Origin: Thermodesulfobacteriota bacterium
Lineage (GTDB): Bacteria > Desulfobacterota > WTBG01 > CAIYCZ01 > CAIRTM01
Length of the DNA: 60,070 nucleotides
Direction of reading: 5' to 3'
NCBI GenBank assembly: GCA_028282925.1
Contig: JANQGV010000207.1
Span: 1 to 60,070 of the forward strand
Positions within the stretch are counted from its first letter, which is position 1. Each line of letters starts with the position of its first letter. The position numbers and the translations under genes are program-made. Below are positions 42,093-52,189 of this stretch, in pieces. The notes below the pieces were generated by a model. That model did not search any database. It had not been told where the DNA came from and saw only the letters and a list, made by a program, of their open reading frames with translations.

Positions 42093-43201
42093 TGCTCTGC
42101 CGCCGGATTACATTCTTCCGAGATGCTCAATAAAATACCGATGCATATTAAATTAATCAGGAGGGATGTTCCTCCATAACTCACAAAGGGCAGGGGGATT
42201 CCTTTGGTGGGGAGCAACCCCATAACAACCCCCATGTTAATAATCGTCTGTAGACCGATAAGGGTGATAATGCCGATCGACAGGTAGGTGCCGAACAGAT
42301 CTCCGGCGGAAAGCGCAATTCTGATTCCGCACAGCACAATAACGGCGAAAAGAAAAATGACAAGTATAACCCCTACGAAACCCAGTTCCTCGCCGATGAC
42401 GGAAAGAATAAAGTCGGTATGCGGCTCGGGCAGGTAGAACAGCTTTTGTGTGCCGCGGCCCAATCCTGTTCCGAGCAGCCCTCCGGATCCGAATGCAATA
42501 AACGACTGAACTATCTGAAATCCGGATCCGGTGGCGTTCTCCCACGGATCCAGAAAAGCCAGCAAACGGTCATAGCGGTATCCTTTGCATACTATCAGTA
42601 CTGCCGCAAGGGCACCGGCTACGGCACCCAGCGAGCCGAGATATCGCAGGCGAACCCCGGCAACAAACAGCATGGTGAACAGAACGGCAACGAGCATCAT
42701 CGAGTTTCCGAAATCGGGCTGGAGTACAATCAGCGTACACAGCGGTACAATGAGGATCAGGTGAGGCAGAACACCTATCGAAAACTGTTTGACCTGTCCC
42801 GGTTCTTTCTTCGACAGGGAATATGCCAGCAGTGTAATGACCGCCAGTTTTGTGAGTTCAGCCGGCTGGAACGACAGGGCACCGAACCTGAGCCACCGCA
42901 CTGCGCCGCCGACTTTTGCTCCAATGCCGGGAATCAGCACCAGCACCAGCAGCACGATGCTTGCCCCCCAGAGCGGGTAAGCGAATTTTTTTAGGTTGGA
43001 ATAGGGCATGCGCATCATGAGAAACATACTGATTATACCGCAAAGGCCGAACAGCACCTGTTTCTTCATGAAATAGGCGCCGTCGTTGAATTTTTGCGCA
43101 GCCGCTATGGAACTGGAGCTGTATATCATAATAATACCCAACCCCATCAAAAAAATGGGGATGAAAATCAAACAGCTCTGTGTCAGGCTTTTATTACGCA
43201 T
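42089..43201 (-). CDS. ftsW: peptidoglycan glycosyltransferase FtsW
   Basis: A 370-residue SEDS-family polymerase with about ten TM helices. Diagnostic segments are FFMGLGIIMIYSSSSIAAA-like start (GLGIIMIYSSSS), VRWLRFGALSFQPAELTKLA, FILSVIGEELGFVG and KGIPLPFVSYGGTSLL. It polymerises lipid II at the division site with the cognate transpeptidase FtsI. It starts two bases after the murD stop and overlaps murG by four bases. Confidence 0.96.
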   Translation of the reverse strand: MRNKSLTQSCLIFIPIFLMGLGIIMIYSSSSIAAAQKFNDGAYFMKKQVLFGLCGIISMFLMMRMPYSNLKKFAYPLWGASIVLLVLVLIPGIGAKVGGAVRWLRFGALSFQPAELTKLAVITLLAYSLSKKEPGQVKQFSIGVLPHLILIVPLCTLIVLQPDFGNSMMLVAVLFTMLFVAGVRLRYLGSLGAVAGALAAVLIVCKGYRYDRLLAFLDPWENATGSGFQIVQSFIAFGSGGLLGTGLGRGTQKLFYLPEPHTDFILSVIGEELGFVGVILVIFLFAVIVLCGIRIALSAGDLFGTYLSIGIITLIGLQTIINMGVVMGLLPTKGIPLPFVSYGGTSLLINLICIGILLSISEECNPAAEQ

Positions 43202-43203
43202 GC

Positions 43204-44547
43204 CTACCCATGGTCCTTCAATTGTTTTATCAATTCCTTGAAACAGTCACCCCGGTGCTCATAACTGTTGAACATGTCGAAGCTTGAACATGCGGGTGAA
43301 AACAGCACCTGGTCGCCGGGTGTTGCTTTGGCGGCGGCCGTTTTTACCGCTTCTTCCAGTGACTCTGCAATAAAGGTCGGCTTTGCCGCGCCGAGCGCAT
43401 CAGCCATGCGCTGTTTGGCTTCACCGAGCAGAATGAGCGTTTTTACTTTTTGCTGTATCAGGGGCAGTAACGGCTGATAGCTTCCGCCCTTGTCTTTGCC
43501 GCCTGCAATGAGAATGATCGGGGACGGCAGGCTTTCGAGCGATTTGACACAGGCTCCGACATTGGTTCCTTTCGAGTCGTTGAAAAAGTGTACTCCGTTG
43601 ACGGCATCAACATGCTCCATGCGGTGCGCCAGTCCGGTAAAGGTTTCCAGTGATTTCTGGATAACGGCGGGCGAAATCCCGCACAACAGGCCGACGGTTG
43701 CGGCGGCGAGTATGTTGGAATGATTATGGGTTCCTCTCAGCCGTATCTTATCCGCCGACAACTGCGTTTCGCGGCCCGCTATAATGAAGTGGAACGCGCC
43801 ATTGTAGTATGACCCGCTGTCCAGCAGCGCTTGTGTACTGAAGAAATGCGGCCGGGCGGCGGTTTTTCCGGCAAGTTTTTGTGTGTACGGATCGTCGTAG
43901 TTGAGAATCGCGTGGTCTGTTTCCGTCTGATTCAGAAGGATTTTGCTTTTTGCATATGCATAGTCGCTGAAGGACGGATAGCGGTCCAGATGGTCTTCGG
44001 TTACATTCAGGAGTACGCTGACGTACGGCTTGAAGTGTTTAATCCCTTCAAGTTGAAAACTGCTGATTTCGGCAATGCAGTACTCCGGCTGTGGATCCAG
44101 GGCAAGGCACTCAATGAGGGGGGTGCCGATGTTGCCGCCCACAAACGCCGTTTTGCCGGACAGGGCAAACATGTGCTGCAGGAGCGATGTGGTGGTTGTT
44201 TTTCCGTTGGTGCCGGTAACGGCCACCAAGCGAGATGATAGAAAACGATATGCCAGCTCAATTTCGCTCAACACTTCTATGCCGCGTGCCTGGGCCTCTA
44301 TGACAGGCCGTATGAACAGGGGGACTCCGGGACTGACGACGATAAGGTCCTGGCCCAGAAACATCTCCAGCGTGTGCTCTCCGGCCTCAATGTCGGCCAG
44401 GCCTCCGGCGACATCCTTTGGAATGTCCGGGCGTTTCCGGGAGTCGCTGATTGAAACCACTGCACCGCGGGAGAGAAGAAACCGTGCTGTTGCTATACCG
44501 GTTTTTCCCAATCCGACTACCAGGATCTTTTTCCCTTTTAATTCCAT
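43204..44547 (-). CDS. murD: UDP-N-acetylmuramoylalanine--D-glutamate ligase
   Basis: A 447-residue Mur ligase adding D-Glu. N-terminal GKKILVVGLGKTGIATARFL, the ATP P-loop GTNGKTTTTSLL, LNVTEDHLDRYPSF, and the C-terminal domain motif FNDSKGTNVGA are the MurD set. It begins three bases after the mraY stop and ends just before ftsW. Confidence 0.97.
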   Translation of the reverse strand: MELKGKKILVVGLGKTGIATARFLLSRGAVVSISDSRKRPDIPKDVAGGLADIEAGEHTLEMFLGQDLIVVSPGVPLFIRPVIEAQARGIEVLSEIELAYRFLSSRLVAVTGTNGKTTTTSLLQHMFALSGKTAFVGGNIGTPLIECLALDPQPEYCIAEISSFQLEGIKHFKPYVSVLLNVTEDHLDRYPSFSDYAYAKSKILLNQTETDHAILNYDDPYTQKLAGKTAARPHFFSTQALLDSGSYYNGAFHFIIAGRETQLSADKIRLRGTHNHSNILAAATVGLLCGISPAVIQKSLETFTGLAHRMEHVDAVNGVHFFNDSKGTNVGACVKSLESLPSPIILIAGGKDKGGSYQPLLPLIQQKVKTLILLGEAKQRMADALGAAKPTFIAESLEEAVKTAAAKATPGDQVLFSPACSSFDMFNSYEHRGDCFKELIKQLKDHG

Positions 44548-44550
44548 ACC

Positions 44551-45627
44551 TTATCTCAGCTTAAGGGTACTGATTGCAAGCAGGGCCAGTACAATGCCGA
44601 TAATCCAGAACCGGACAATGATTTTAGGTTCGGCCCAGCCTTTTATTTCAAAATGGTGATGAATCGGTGCCATGTGGAATATCCTCTTTCCACGGAGCTT
44701 GAAAGAGGCTACCTGAAATATGACGGAAAGACACTCTATAACGAACATGCCGCCGACAATTGCGAGCAGGATCTCATGTTTTGTAATGACCGCCACCGTC
44801 CCCAGAGATCCACCCAGGCCAAGAGATCCGACGTCTCCCATGAAAACATCCGCCGGGTGACTGTTGAACCACAGGAACCCCATGCACGCTCCAACCATGG
44901 CCCCGCAGAAGATTGTCAGTTCACCTGCCCCGCTGATATATGAAATTTTCAAATAATCGGACAAAATTGAATGTCCGGTAATGTATGCAAAAAGAAGGTA
45001 GGTGGCCGATACAATCAGCACCAGCCCGATTGCCAGCCCGTCCAGCCCGTCGGTAAGATTAACGGCGTTTGACGCGCCGACAATGACCAGTATGGAAAAA
45101 GGGATGTAAAAAATCTGCAGATCCGGCAGGACCTTTTTGAAAAAGGGGAGACTCAGCCGTGTGTCGAAACCGGGCTGCATGTACAGGAACACCCCGATTG
45201 CGGCAGCCACCAGAAACTGCAGGCCAAGCTTTTGTTTTGCGCTGATACCTTTGGTGTTGGCGAAACGGATTTTTTTCCAGTCGTCGAGCAGGCCGATAAA
45301 ACCCATTCCTGCAAGGGAGAACAAAACCGTCCAGATATAATGACTGGTAATGTCGGCCCACAGGCAGGTTGAAACAATAATCGAAAACAGTATCAGAATG
45401 CCCCCGGCGGTGGGAGTGCCTTCCTTTTTCAAATGTGTTTCAGGCCCGTCGTCTCGAACGTATTGCCCGATCCGCATTGCTTTGAGCTTGTTTATGAAAA
45501 TAGGACCGAGCACAAGCGTCAGCAGCAGGGCGGTTACCGTTGCATAGATGGTCCTGAACGTAATATACTTGAAAACGTTAAAGAAAATGTAATCCGTATG
45601 CAACGGGTACAGCAGGTAATACAGCAT
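44551..45627 (-). CDS. mraY: phospho-N-acetylmuramoyl-pentapeptide transferase
   Basis: A 358-residue polytopic enzyme that forms lipid I from UDP-MurNAc-pentapeptide and undecaprenyl phosphate. [28 protein letters not shown], and [12 protein letters not shown] hold the catalytic Asp residues. About ten TM helices. It follows a response-regulator gene by 65 bp rather than murF directly. Confidence 0.97.
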   Translation of the reverse strand: MLYYLLYPLHTDYIFFNVFKYITFRTIYATVTALLLTLVLGPIFINKLKAMRIGQYVRDDGPETHLKKEGTPTAGGILILFSIIVSTCLWADITSHYIWTVLFSLAGMGFIGLLDDWKKIRFANTKGISAKQKLGLQFLVAAAIGVFLYMQPGFDTRLSLPFFKKVLPDLQIFYIPFSILVIVGASNAVNLTDGLDGLAIGLVLIVSATYLLFAYITGHSILSDYLKISYISGAGELTIFCGAMVGACMGFLWFNSHPADVFMGDVGSLGLGGSLGTVAVITKHEILLAIVGGMFVIECLSVIFQVASFKLRGKRIFHMAPIHHHFEIKGWAEPKIIVRFWIIGIVLALLAISTLKLR

Positions 45628-45692
45628 AGGTTGCTTCCTTGTAAAAAAATCGTGTTTCTCCAGCAGCCTCCCTAGGGTATTCCGACAGGCTT

Positions 45693-46118
45693 CTAGTGGG
45701 CGCTATGCCCGGTCGCCTTGTATTCAGTTCTTTGTTTGCGCAGCATGCTCGTTTCGATAATATCCAGCAGGCGGTTTGTGGGAAAGGGTTTGTCCAGGCT
45801 TGCGAACGCCCCTTTCTCGCCTGCATTTTTTTTGATCTCCTGCGAAAAAAGTGACGACATTAATATCGGAATAATGTCGATTTTTGTTTCAGTAATATGG
45901 TCGATCAGCTCCAGTCCGGTCATGCCCGGCATATACAGGTCGGTCACCACCATGTCAAAACGGTCCATCTGGAGTTTTTGCAGTGCGGCCATGCCGTTGG
46001 CAGCGGTTTCAACCGCATATCCCTGCGCCTGCAATAACTCTTCCAGCGTATACCGCAGTATGTCGTCATCATCTACAACGAGGATCCTGGCCGCCTGATT
46101 GTTGATTTTATGCGCCAT
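45693..46118 (-). CDS. response regulator (receiver domain) inside the dcw cluster
   Basis: A 141-residue receiver-only protein: acidic cluster VVDDDD (Asp16-19), phospho-acceptor Asp60 (VVTDLYMP), Ser89, Lys110 (LDKPF). A short C-terminal tail follows without output domain. The ATG has a strong site (CGGAGGG, eight bases). It sits between murF and mraY, all in the same direction, so it is made with the cell wall enzymes. The kinase is unknown. It is not a usual member of the dcw cluster. Confidence 0.92.
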   Translation of the reverse strand: MAHKINNQAARILVVDDDDILRYTLEELLQAQGYAVETAANGMAALQKLQMDRFDMVVTDLYMPGMTGLELIDHITETKIDIIPILMSSLFSQEIKKNAGEKGAFASLDKPFPTNRLLDIIETSMLRKQRTEYKATGHSAH

Positions 46119-46167
46119 GCTGTTTTCCCTCCGTTCTATAATAATGAGTATATGCTGTTATAACCGT

Positions 46168-47574
46168 TCAGCAGTGTATCTCTTTTTGTTGCTGAAGCAG
46201 CGTGATGATCTTATCCATATTCATTCTTCGCGATCCCTTGAGCAACAGTGCATCGCCGGGTTCAATTTGTTTGCTGAGATGCTTCGACAGTGCTTCAAGG
46301 GTGTCGCAGATGATAATATGTTCGGAATCCATTCCTCCCGAGAGAGCACCACCTTGAACGGCTTTTGAAAAATCACCGATTGCAAAAAGATAATCGAGAT
46401 TCAATTGCGCGACGGTTTTGCCGATTTCTTCATGGAACTGTGTCGACATATCTCCAAGTTCAAGCATATCTCCCAGCACCGCTATACGCTTGTTGGCGGA
46501 CCGCATTCCGGCCAGCACATTCAGTGAAACGTGCATGGAGGTCGGGTTGGCATTATAGGCATCGTTGAGAATGGTGATATCGTCAAGGGTGATTGTTTCC
46601 ATTCTGCCCGGCACGCCTGAAAAGGATTCCAGGCCTGAAACAATGTCATGCAGTGAAAGTCCGGCCGTTGCAGCTAGTGCGGCGGCGGCCAGAGCATTGC
46701 TGACGGAATGCCTGCCCGGAATGTTCAGGCGGACCGGAGACGCTTCACCGGCCAGTACGAGGTCGAATGCGACACCGGAACAGTTGTCGTCGCGAATGTT
46801 TTCAGCCCTGATGTCGCCTTGGCCGATGCCGAAGGAGACAACCCGAGCCTGTGTTCGACCGGCCAGGCCGGCAACGCGATGGTCGTCTGCATTTATTATG
46901 GCAGTGCTCGAGCTGTCAAGGGATTCAAACAGTTCGGCTTTGGCCGACTGAATTGCTTCTATTGTTTTTAACTGTTCCAGATGTGCAGGTCCGACATTGG
47001 TAATCAAACCGATATCCGGACGGCTGATTTCCGCCAGCCTCCGGATCTCTCCGCGTTCGCTCATGCCCATTTCAAGCAGGGCGATCTCCGTCGAATCGTC
47101 CATCTGAAAAAGAGAAAGGGGGAGGCCGATCAGGTTGTTCCAGTTGCCCTGGTTTTTCAGTGTCACATGTTTTTGTGAAAGGATTTGCCAGGCCATTTCT
47201 TTGGTTGTTGTTTTGCCGTTGCTGCCGGTAACGGCTATGAGTTTTATCGGGAATCGTTTTCGCCAATATGCGGCCAGATCGCCCAGGGCCTGCAGCGGAT
47301 CATCCACCATGATAACGGCACCGGTATCCGGGAAGCTCTTACCGCTTTCAAGGCTTGCATGTCCTTTTTGCGCAAGAACAGCGGCAGCACCGTTGTGCAG
47401 GGCATCGATCAGGAACGCATGGCCGTCGCATTGTGTTCCGACAAGCGGTATGAACAGGGAACCGTCGGTCACCTGCCGGGAGTCGATGGTCACACCGGTC
47501 ACGGCGTGTTTGTCGGACCCGGCGTGTAACCGGCCGCCTGTCGCCGTTAAGATGTCTTTAATCGAAAGTCTCAT
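46168..47574 (-). CDS. murF: UDP-MurNAc-tripeptide D-alanyl-D-alanine ligase
   Basis: A 468-residue Mur ligase that adds the D-Ala-D-Ala dipeptide to give the pentapeptide. The P-loop GSNGKTTTKEMA, LLEMGMSERGEI, NVGPAHLE, and NDAYNANPTSM are MurF hallmarks. Start ATG 47574 (MRLSIKDIL) is preferred, with GGA six bases before it; the frame continues upstream to 47625. It begins 42 bases before the murE stop codon ends, so the two genes are closely linked. Confidence 0.96.
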   Translation of the reverse strand: MRLSIKDILTATGGRLHAGSDKHAVTGVTIDSRQVTDGSLFIPLVGTQCDGHAFLIDALHNGAAAVLAQKGHASLESGKSFPDTGAVIMVDDPLQALGDLAAYWRKRFPIKLIAVTGSNGKTTTKEMAWQILSQKHVTLKNQGNWNNLIGLPLSLFQMDDSTEIALLEMGMSERGEIRRLAEISRPDIGLITNVGPAHLEQLKTIEAIQSAKAELFESLDSSSTAIINADDHRVAGLAGRTQARVVSFGIGQGDIRAENIRDDNCSGVAFDLVLAGEASPVRLNIPGRHSVSNALAAAALAATAGLSLHDIVSGLESFSGVPGRMETITLDDITILNDAYNANPTSMHVSLNVLAGMRSANKRIAVLGDMLELGDMSTQFHEEIGKTVAQLNLDYLFAIGDFSKAVQGGALSGGMDSEHIIICDTLEALSKHLSKQIEPGDALLLKGSRRMNMDKIITLLQQQKEIHC

Positions 47575-47615
47575 GTGTTTCCATTCTGCTGGAACCGATA
47601 CAGCGGTCCATGGTA

Positions 47616-49136
47616 TCAGGCACAAAGCTGCAGGGCCTGACGAGCCTCTTCCCTGTCGTCAAAGTGGTGCTTTTCCGTACCGGTTTCCTGATACGTCTCG
47701 TGTCCTTTGCCGGCGATAAGCACCACATCGTCGGCCTGCGCCATTTGTATGCCGGCCTGAATAGCTGCTTTGCGGTCGCTGCATACACAATACATATTTT
47801 GTCTGTTGCGCATGTCTGCAACGGAAGCAGCTTTTGTAAAACCCTGTGCGAGCACTCCCACCTCAATCTCGTGTATGATCTGCATCGGATCTTCACTGCG
47901 GGGATTGTCTGTTGTGAGAATGACGGTTCCGCAGTATGAAGCCGCAATGCCGCCCATTACCGGCCTCTTTTCCCGGTCGCGGTCGCCGCCGCAACCGAAA
48001 ATAATGATAATGTTTTCCGCACCGGCCGCTTTCAGGGTCTGAAGAACATTTTTTACTGCATCCCCGGTGTGGGCGTAGTCCACGAAAATAATTTTGTTTT
48101 TTGTGTTGTCGATGCGCTCCATGCGGCCGGGAACGGAACGCGTTGCCGCAATGCCTTCGCGGATGGCTGGAACGGGTATTTCCAGAAACAGTGCTGCGGC
48201 CACGGCACCCATAATATTATACAGGTTGAACGTTCCAATCAGCGGTGACTGTATGTGTATATCGCCGGCCGGGGTTACCAGTGTCGCTGTGATGCCGTCA
48301 AGTGACATATCGATATCACGGGCATGAATGTCGCCTCGATCAAATCCGAACTCCAGGGTCCGGCACGGGGTTTGGCGAGACAACTCTGAGCCTCTTTCAT
48401 CATCCATATTAACGACGGCGGCCGTCTTTTTCTTTTTTGATGACGGCAGCACATCGGTGAACAGCCGTTTTTTGCTCTGGAAATAGTTTTCCATTGTTTT
48501 ATGGTAGTCCAGATGTTCGGGAGTGAGGTTTGTATAAACAGCGGCATCGAAGTGGCAGCCTGCAACGCGGTGCTGGTCCAGTCCGTGCGAGGACACCTCC
48601 ATAACAACGCAATTGATGCCGTTGTCGGCCATTTCCCTCAGTGTCTGCTGCAGTCCGAGGGCATCGGGAGTGGTGCGGTCGGCCGGGCGATATCGGGTGC
48701 TGAAGCGATAGGCGATTGTGCTGATTAATCCAACCTGCAGTCCGGCCCGCCGCAGAATCGATTCAAGAATAAACGCCGTTGTTGTCTTGCCGTTGGTGCC
48801 GGTTATGCCGATGAGCCGCAGCTCCCGGGATGGATGACGGTAGAATTCGGCTGCCAGGGCCGCCAGGGCCTGCCGGGTGTCGGGGACCACAACGTTGACG
48901 GCATCGGGCTTAATAAAGGATTCTTCGGTGATAAACACACGGGTTCCGTTCCGGTACGCATCCTCCAGATAGGCATGACCGTCGGACCGGGTTCCCCGGA
49001 TTGCAACAAACAGGGCATCGGGGCCGGTTTGACCTGAGTGCAGACTCAGGGCTTTGATTTCCCTGTCCACCGTGCCGTGCTGTTCCGTTATCTCCAGAGT
49101 CTGGAGAAGGTGCTTAAGCTTCATCCTTGTAGTCAT
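47616..49136 (-). CDS. murE: UDP-MurNAc-tripeptide synthetase, meso-DAP type
   Basis: A 506-residue Mur ligase that adds the third residue. The P-loop is GTNGKTTTAFIL. The DNPR motif (LTTDNPRSEDPM) is the signature of meso-diaminopimelate-adding MurE, so the wall is DAP-type. MEVSSHGLDQHRV and FVDYAHTGDAVKNVL are further motifs. ATG 49136 overlaps the ftsI stop region; ATG 49124 is a close alternative. Confidence 0.97.
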   Translation of the reverse strand: MTTRMKLKHLLQTLEITEQHGTVDREIKALSLHSGQTGPDALFVAIRGTRSDGHAYLEDAYRNGTRVFITEESFIKPDAVNVVVPDTRQALAALAAEFYRHPSRELRLIGITGTNGKTTTAFILESILRRAGLQVGLISTIAYRFSTRYRPADRTTPDALGLQQTLREMADNGINCVVMEVSSHGLDQHRVAGCHFDAAVYTNLTPEHLDYHKTMENYFQSKKRLFTDVLPSSKKKKTAAVVNMDDERGSELSRQTPCRTLEFGFDRGDIHARDIDMSLDGITATLVTPAGDIHIQSPLIGTFNLYNIMGAVAAALFLEIPVPAIREGIAATRSVPGRMERIDNTKNKIIFVDYAHTGDAVKNVLQTLKAAGAENIIIIFGCGGDRDREKRPVMGGIAASYCGTVILTTDNPRSEDPMQIIHEIEVGVLAQGFTKAASVADMRNRQNMYCVCSDRKAAIQAGIQMAQADDVVLIAGKGHETYQETGTEKHHFDDREEARQALQLCA

Positions 49137-50889
49137 CCGCCTGTGAAATAATGTGTATTTTTTTGCGACCCTTCTGCACGGACTGCATGCCTTTGTCCGG
49201 CGTAATGTGTAAGTAATTGAGTATCAGTTTCGACATCCTGCTGAACACCGGAGCTGCAATTTCTCCACCATACGACATTTTCTGCGGCTCATCGATAATG
49301 ACAAGGACGGTAATGTACGGGTGGTCCGCAGGTGCAAAGCCGGCAAATGAGGCAATGGCTCTTTTGTCGCAGTACCCTTTCTGGAACTGCTGGATTTTCT
49401 GGGACGTGCCGGTTTTGCCCGCCACGGTAAAGCCGGTTATGGCCGCTTTGGAACCGGTGCCGCCTTTGCTCACAACACTTTGCAGCATCGACCTGACCCG
49501 GTGCGCTGTCTGTTCGGAAACGACCCTGTGGCGTATAAACGGCTCCTGCTCACGTATGCAGTTCCCCTGTCCGTCGATGATTTTTTTCACTATGTAGGGG
49601 CGTACGAGATGTCCCCCGTTGGCCAGGGACGAGTAGGCGCCGGCAAGTTGCAGGGGAGTAACGGAAATACCCTGGCCGAAGGCCATAGCGCTTTGGGTAT
49701 GGTCTGAGCAGCGATAGGGCAGGGGCACGAACCCGGTTGCTTCAATAGGGAACTGGATGCCGGTTTCTTCGGCAAAACCGAATTTCCTGATGTACTGGTA
49801 AAAGGACTCTTTGCCGAGATGTTTTGATATTTTGCTGACCCCGATGTTGCTGGAGTACTTCAGGATTTTGGTAACACTCAGCCAGCCGTGGGGATGTACA
49901 TCGTGTATGATTTTGTCGTTTACACGATATGAACCGTTTTCACAAAAGAAAATATCCCTGGGCTTTATGATTTCTTCTTCAAGTGCGGCGGCGACCAGGA
50001 ACGGTTTGAAAGTCGAGCCCGGCTCAAAGACATCGGTGATGGCCCGGTTGCGGCGAACACTTTGACTGAACTTTGCGAACTGGTTCGGATTGAAGAGGGG
50101 CACATTTGCCAGGGCAAGCACTTCGCCGGTCCAGGGGTCCATGACAACCGCGATGCCGCCTTTTGCTTCCGAAAGGGTAACCGCCGCCTGCAACTCCCGC
50201 TCCGCAATGTACTGGATGTTTTTATCAATAGTCAGCACCAGATCGTGGCCCTGGATGTTTGCATTGGGCTGGATGCCTTCAATGAACAAAGAGCGCCCGA
50301 GGGCGTCCCTGTTGGCAATGAGTTCCGTTTGTCGGCCGCGTAACAGCCGGTCGTATTCAAATTCGATCCCGGCCAGCCCCTGGGTGTCGATTCCGGCAAA
50401 GCCGAGCACCTGCCCGGCCAGTTCTTTATTCGGATAATAGCGTTTGTTTTCTTTAACAAACCCAAGCCCGTCGATTTCAAGGGCCTGGATTGCTTCGGCC
50501 TGGCCGGGGGTGAGTTTCCGCTTCAGCCACACAAAGTTTTTGCCGGAAGTAATCCGTTTTTTTATTGTGGACCGGGGCAGCTTGAGAATGGCGGCCAGTT
50601 TTTTTACAACCGCGGGATCCGGCGTCACCAGGCCGGGTCGGGCATACAGAGACTGGACGCCGATACTTACCGCCAACTCGGTCCCGTTTCTGTCGTAGAC
50701 CGTGCCGCGACGGGGTGACAGCAGGATACGGCTTTTATGCTGATTTTCGATCCTTTGCGCCAGCTTATTAGCCTGGAGAACCTGCAGGAAATAGGCGCGA
50801 ACGGATATAATGCAAAAGACTATGATAAAAAACAGTCCTATGGCCTGGATGTTTTTTTTCAGTTCAGTGCGTGTTTTTAACTTTACCAC
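49114..50889 (-). CDS. ftsI: penicillin-binding protein 3 / FtsI transpeptidase
   Basis: A 591-residue class B PBP: one N-terminal TM helix (about 16-33), pedestal (RRGTVYDRNGTELAVS), and transpeptidase domain with the active-site SxxK (STFKPF), SxN (YSSNIGVSK) and KTGT motifs. It cross-links septal peptidoglycan with FtsW. The start is GTG 50889, overlapping the ftsL stop; no clear ribosome binding site, so coupling is likely. A C-terminal PASTA-like region is absent. Confidence 0.96.
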   Translation of the reverse strand: MVKLKTRTELKKNIQAIGLFFIIVFCIISVRAYFLQVLQANKLAQRIENQHKSRILLSPRRGTVYDRNGTELAVSIGVQSLYARPGLVTPDPAVVKKLAAILKLPRSTIKKRITSGKNFVWLKRKLTPGQAEAIQALEIDGLGFVKENKRYYPNKELAGQVLGFAGIDTQGLAGIEFEYDRLLRGRQTELIANRDALGRSLFIEGIQPNANIQGHDLVLTIDKNIQYIAERELQAAVTLSEAKGGIAVVMDPWTGEVLALANVPLFNPNQFAKFSQSVRRNRAITDVFEPGSTFKPFLVAAALEEEIIKPRDIFFCENGSYRVNDKIIHDVHPHGWLSVTKILKYSSNIGVSKISKHLGKESFYQYIRKFGFAEETGIQFPIEATGFVPLPYRCSDHTQSAMAFGQGISVTPLQLAGAYSSLANGGHLVRPYIVKKIIDGQGNCIREQEPFIRHRVVSEQTAHRVRSMLQSVVSKGGTGSKAAITGFTVAGKTGTSQKIQQFQKGYCDKRAIASFAGFAPADHPYITVLVIIDEPQKMSYGGEIAAPVFSRMSKLILNYLHITPDKGMQSVQKGRKKIHIISQADDYKDEA

Positions 50890-51233
50890 TGTAATGTCAC
50901 CACCTGGTTGCTGTCGGGCACCACCATGCCCAGTTTGTTTTTAGCGATTTTTTCAATACGGGACGGCGATATGAGAGACGCCCTCTCAATGCGCAGAGCC
51001 CGGTTTTTTTGTACCAACCGGTCATGGAGGTCCATGCTTTTGGACATTTCATATCCGATCTCCAGCACATAGATACGAACCCAGAGAAACATAAAAAGAC
51101 CGGCCAGAACGGTCAAGCCTATTCCCACCATCATCAGCGAAAGCTTGTGGCTGCCCGCCGACGTACGTTTGACCCGTTGCCGGGCCAGGTAATTGGTATG
51201 AATAAACCGTTGTGATGAATGCGTGTTTCTCAT
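50883..51233 (-). CDS. ftsL: cell division protein FtsL
   Basis: A 116-residue bitopic protein with a basic N-terminus, one TM helix (about 35-55) and a periplasmic coiled coil (LVQKNRALRIERASLISPSR) ending in KLGMVVPDSNQVV, typical of FtsL. It recruits FtsI/FtsW together with a FtsB-like partner not found here. AAAAGGGG precedes ATG 51233. The assignment rests on shape and position between rsmH and ftsI. Confidence 0.85.
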   Translation of the reverse strand: MRNTHSSQRFIHTNYLARQRVKRTSAGSHKLSLMMVGIGLTVLAGLFMFLWVRIYVLEIGYEMSKSMDLHDRLVQKNRALRIERASLISPSRIEKIAKNKLGMVVPDSNQVVTLQW

Positions 51234-51245
51234 CGTCCCCTTTTG

Positions 51246-52181
51246 TTACAGCTTTTGCGCCACGCGGAGCTTTGCGCTGCGGGCGCGGGGGTTTGCCTGC
51301 AGTTCCTCTCCAGAGGGTACTACCGGCTTTTTTGTTACAATGGTTGCTTTTTGTACATGGTTACAACCGCACACCGGTGTACGGGGCGGACAGATACAGT
51401 TCTTGGCCCAGAGTTTGAACCTGTTTTTAACAATTCTGTCTTCCAGGGAGTGAAATGAGATGACGCACAGCCTGCCGCCGCTGTTTACGAGCTCAATTGC
51501 CTGGTCAAGTCCCTGTTCCAGCACCTGCAACTCACGGTTGACCGCAATGCGCAGCGCCTGGAACGTTTTTGTGGCCGGATGCATTTTTGCCGGACGATGT
51601 TTGGCGGGAATTGCCTGTGCCACGATGTCGGCAAGTTCGCGTGTTGATTCAACGGGTTTGCGCATAGACTGTTCTTTAATACGTCCGGCAATTCGTTTGG
51701 CCCAGCGTTCTTCCCCATAGGTTCGCAGGAGGTCCGACAGTTCTTCGACTGAAGACTGCTGCAGTATATCCCCGGCCGTTAACGGCGTGCTTGTATTCAT
51801 GCGCATATCCAAAGCACCCTCCAGCATAAAACTGAACCCCCGTGACGGCTCTTTGAGCTGATTTGTCGAAACGCCCAGGTCAAAGAGAATGCCGTCTATT
51901 GTATGTATGCCCTCCGTGGCAAGCACTGTTTTCACGTCACCGAAATTACCATGTACAATGGTGGCTTTTTCTGAAAACGCCGCCAGATTTTGTTGAGCAC
52001 GCTGCACAGCCTGCGGGTCGCAATCTATACCGACGAGCAGGTGTATATCGGGATAGCTCTGTAGCAGCTGAAGGGAATGCCCCCCGTTGCCGAGGGTTGC
52101 ATCGACATAGGTGCCGCCTTTTTTGCACTGCATGAATGCCGTGCATTCATTGAGCAAGACGGTGATGTGTCGGGTACCCAT
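51246..52181 (-). CDS. rsmH: 16S rRNA (cytosine1402-N4)-methyltransferase
   Basis: A 311-residue SAM-dependent methyltransferase (MraW) acting on 16S rRNA. HITVLLNECTAFM, VDATLGNGGHSLQLL (SAM motif I), GILFDLGVSTNQL and VISFHSLEDRIVK are the family set. It begins eight bases after the mraZ stop, in the first position after mraZ. Confidence 0.97.
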   Translation of the reverse strand: MGTRHITVLLNECTAFMQCKKGGTYVDATLGNGGHSLQLLQSYPDIHLLVGIDCDPQAVQRAQQNLAAFSEKATIVHGNFGDVKTVLATEGIHTIDGILFDLGVSTNQLKEPSRGFSFMLEGALDMRMNTSTPLTAGDILQQSSVEELSDLLRTYGEERWAKRIAGRIKEQSMRKPVESTRELADIVAQAIPAKHRPAKMHPATKTFQALRIAVNRELQVLEQGLDQAIELVNSGGRLCVISFHSLEDRIVKNRFKLWAKNCICPPRTPVCGCNHVQKATIVTKKPVVPSGEELQANPRARSAKLRVAQKL

Positions 52182-52189
52182 GCCCTTTC

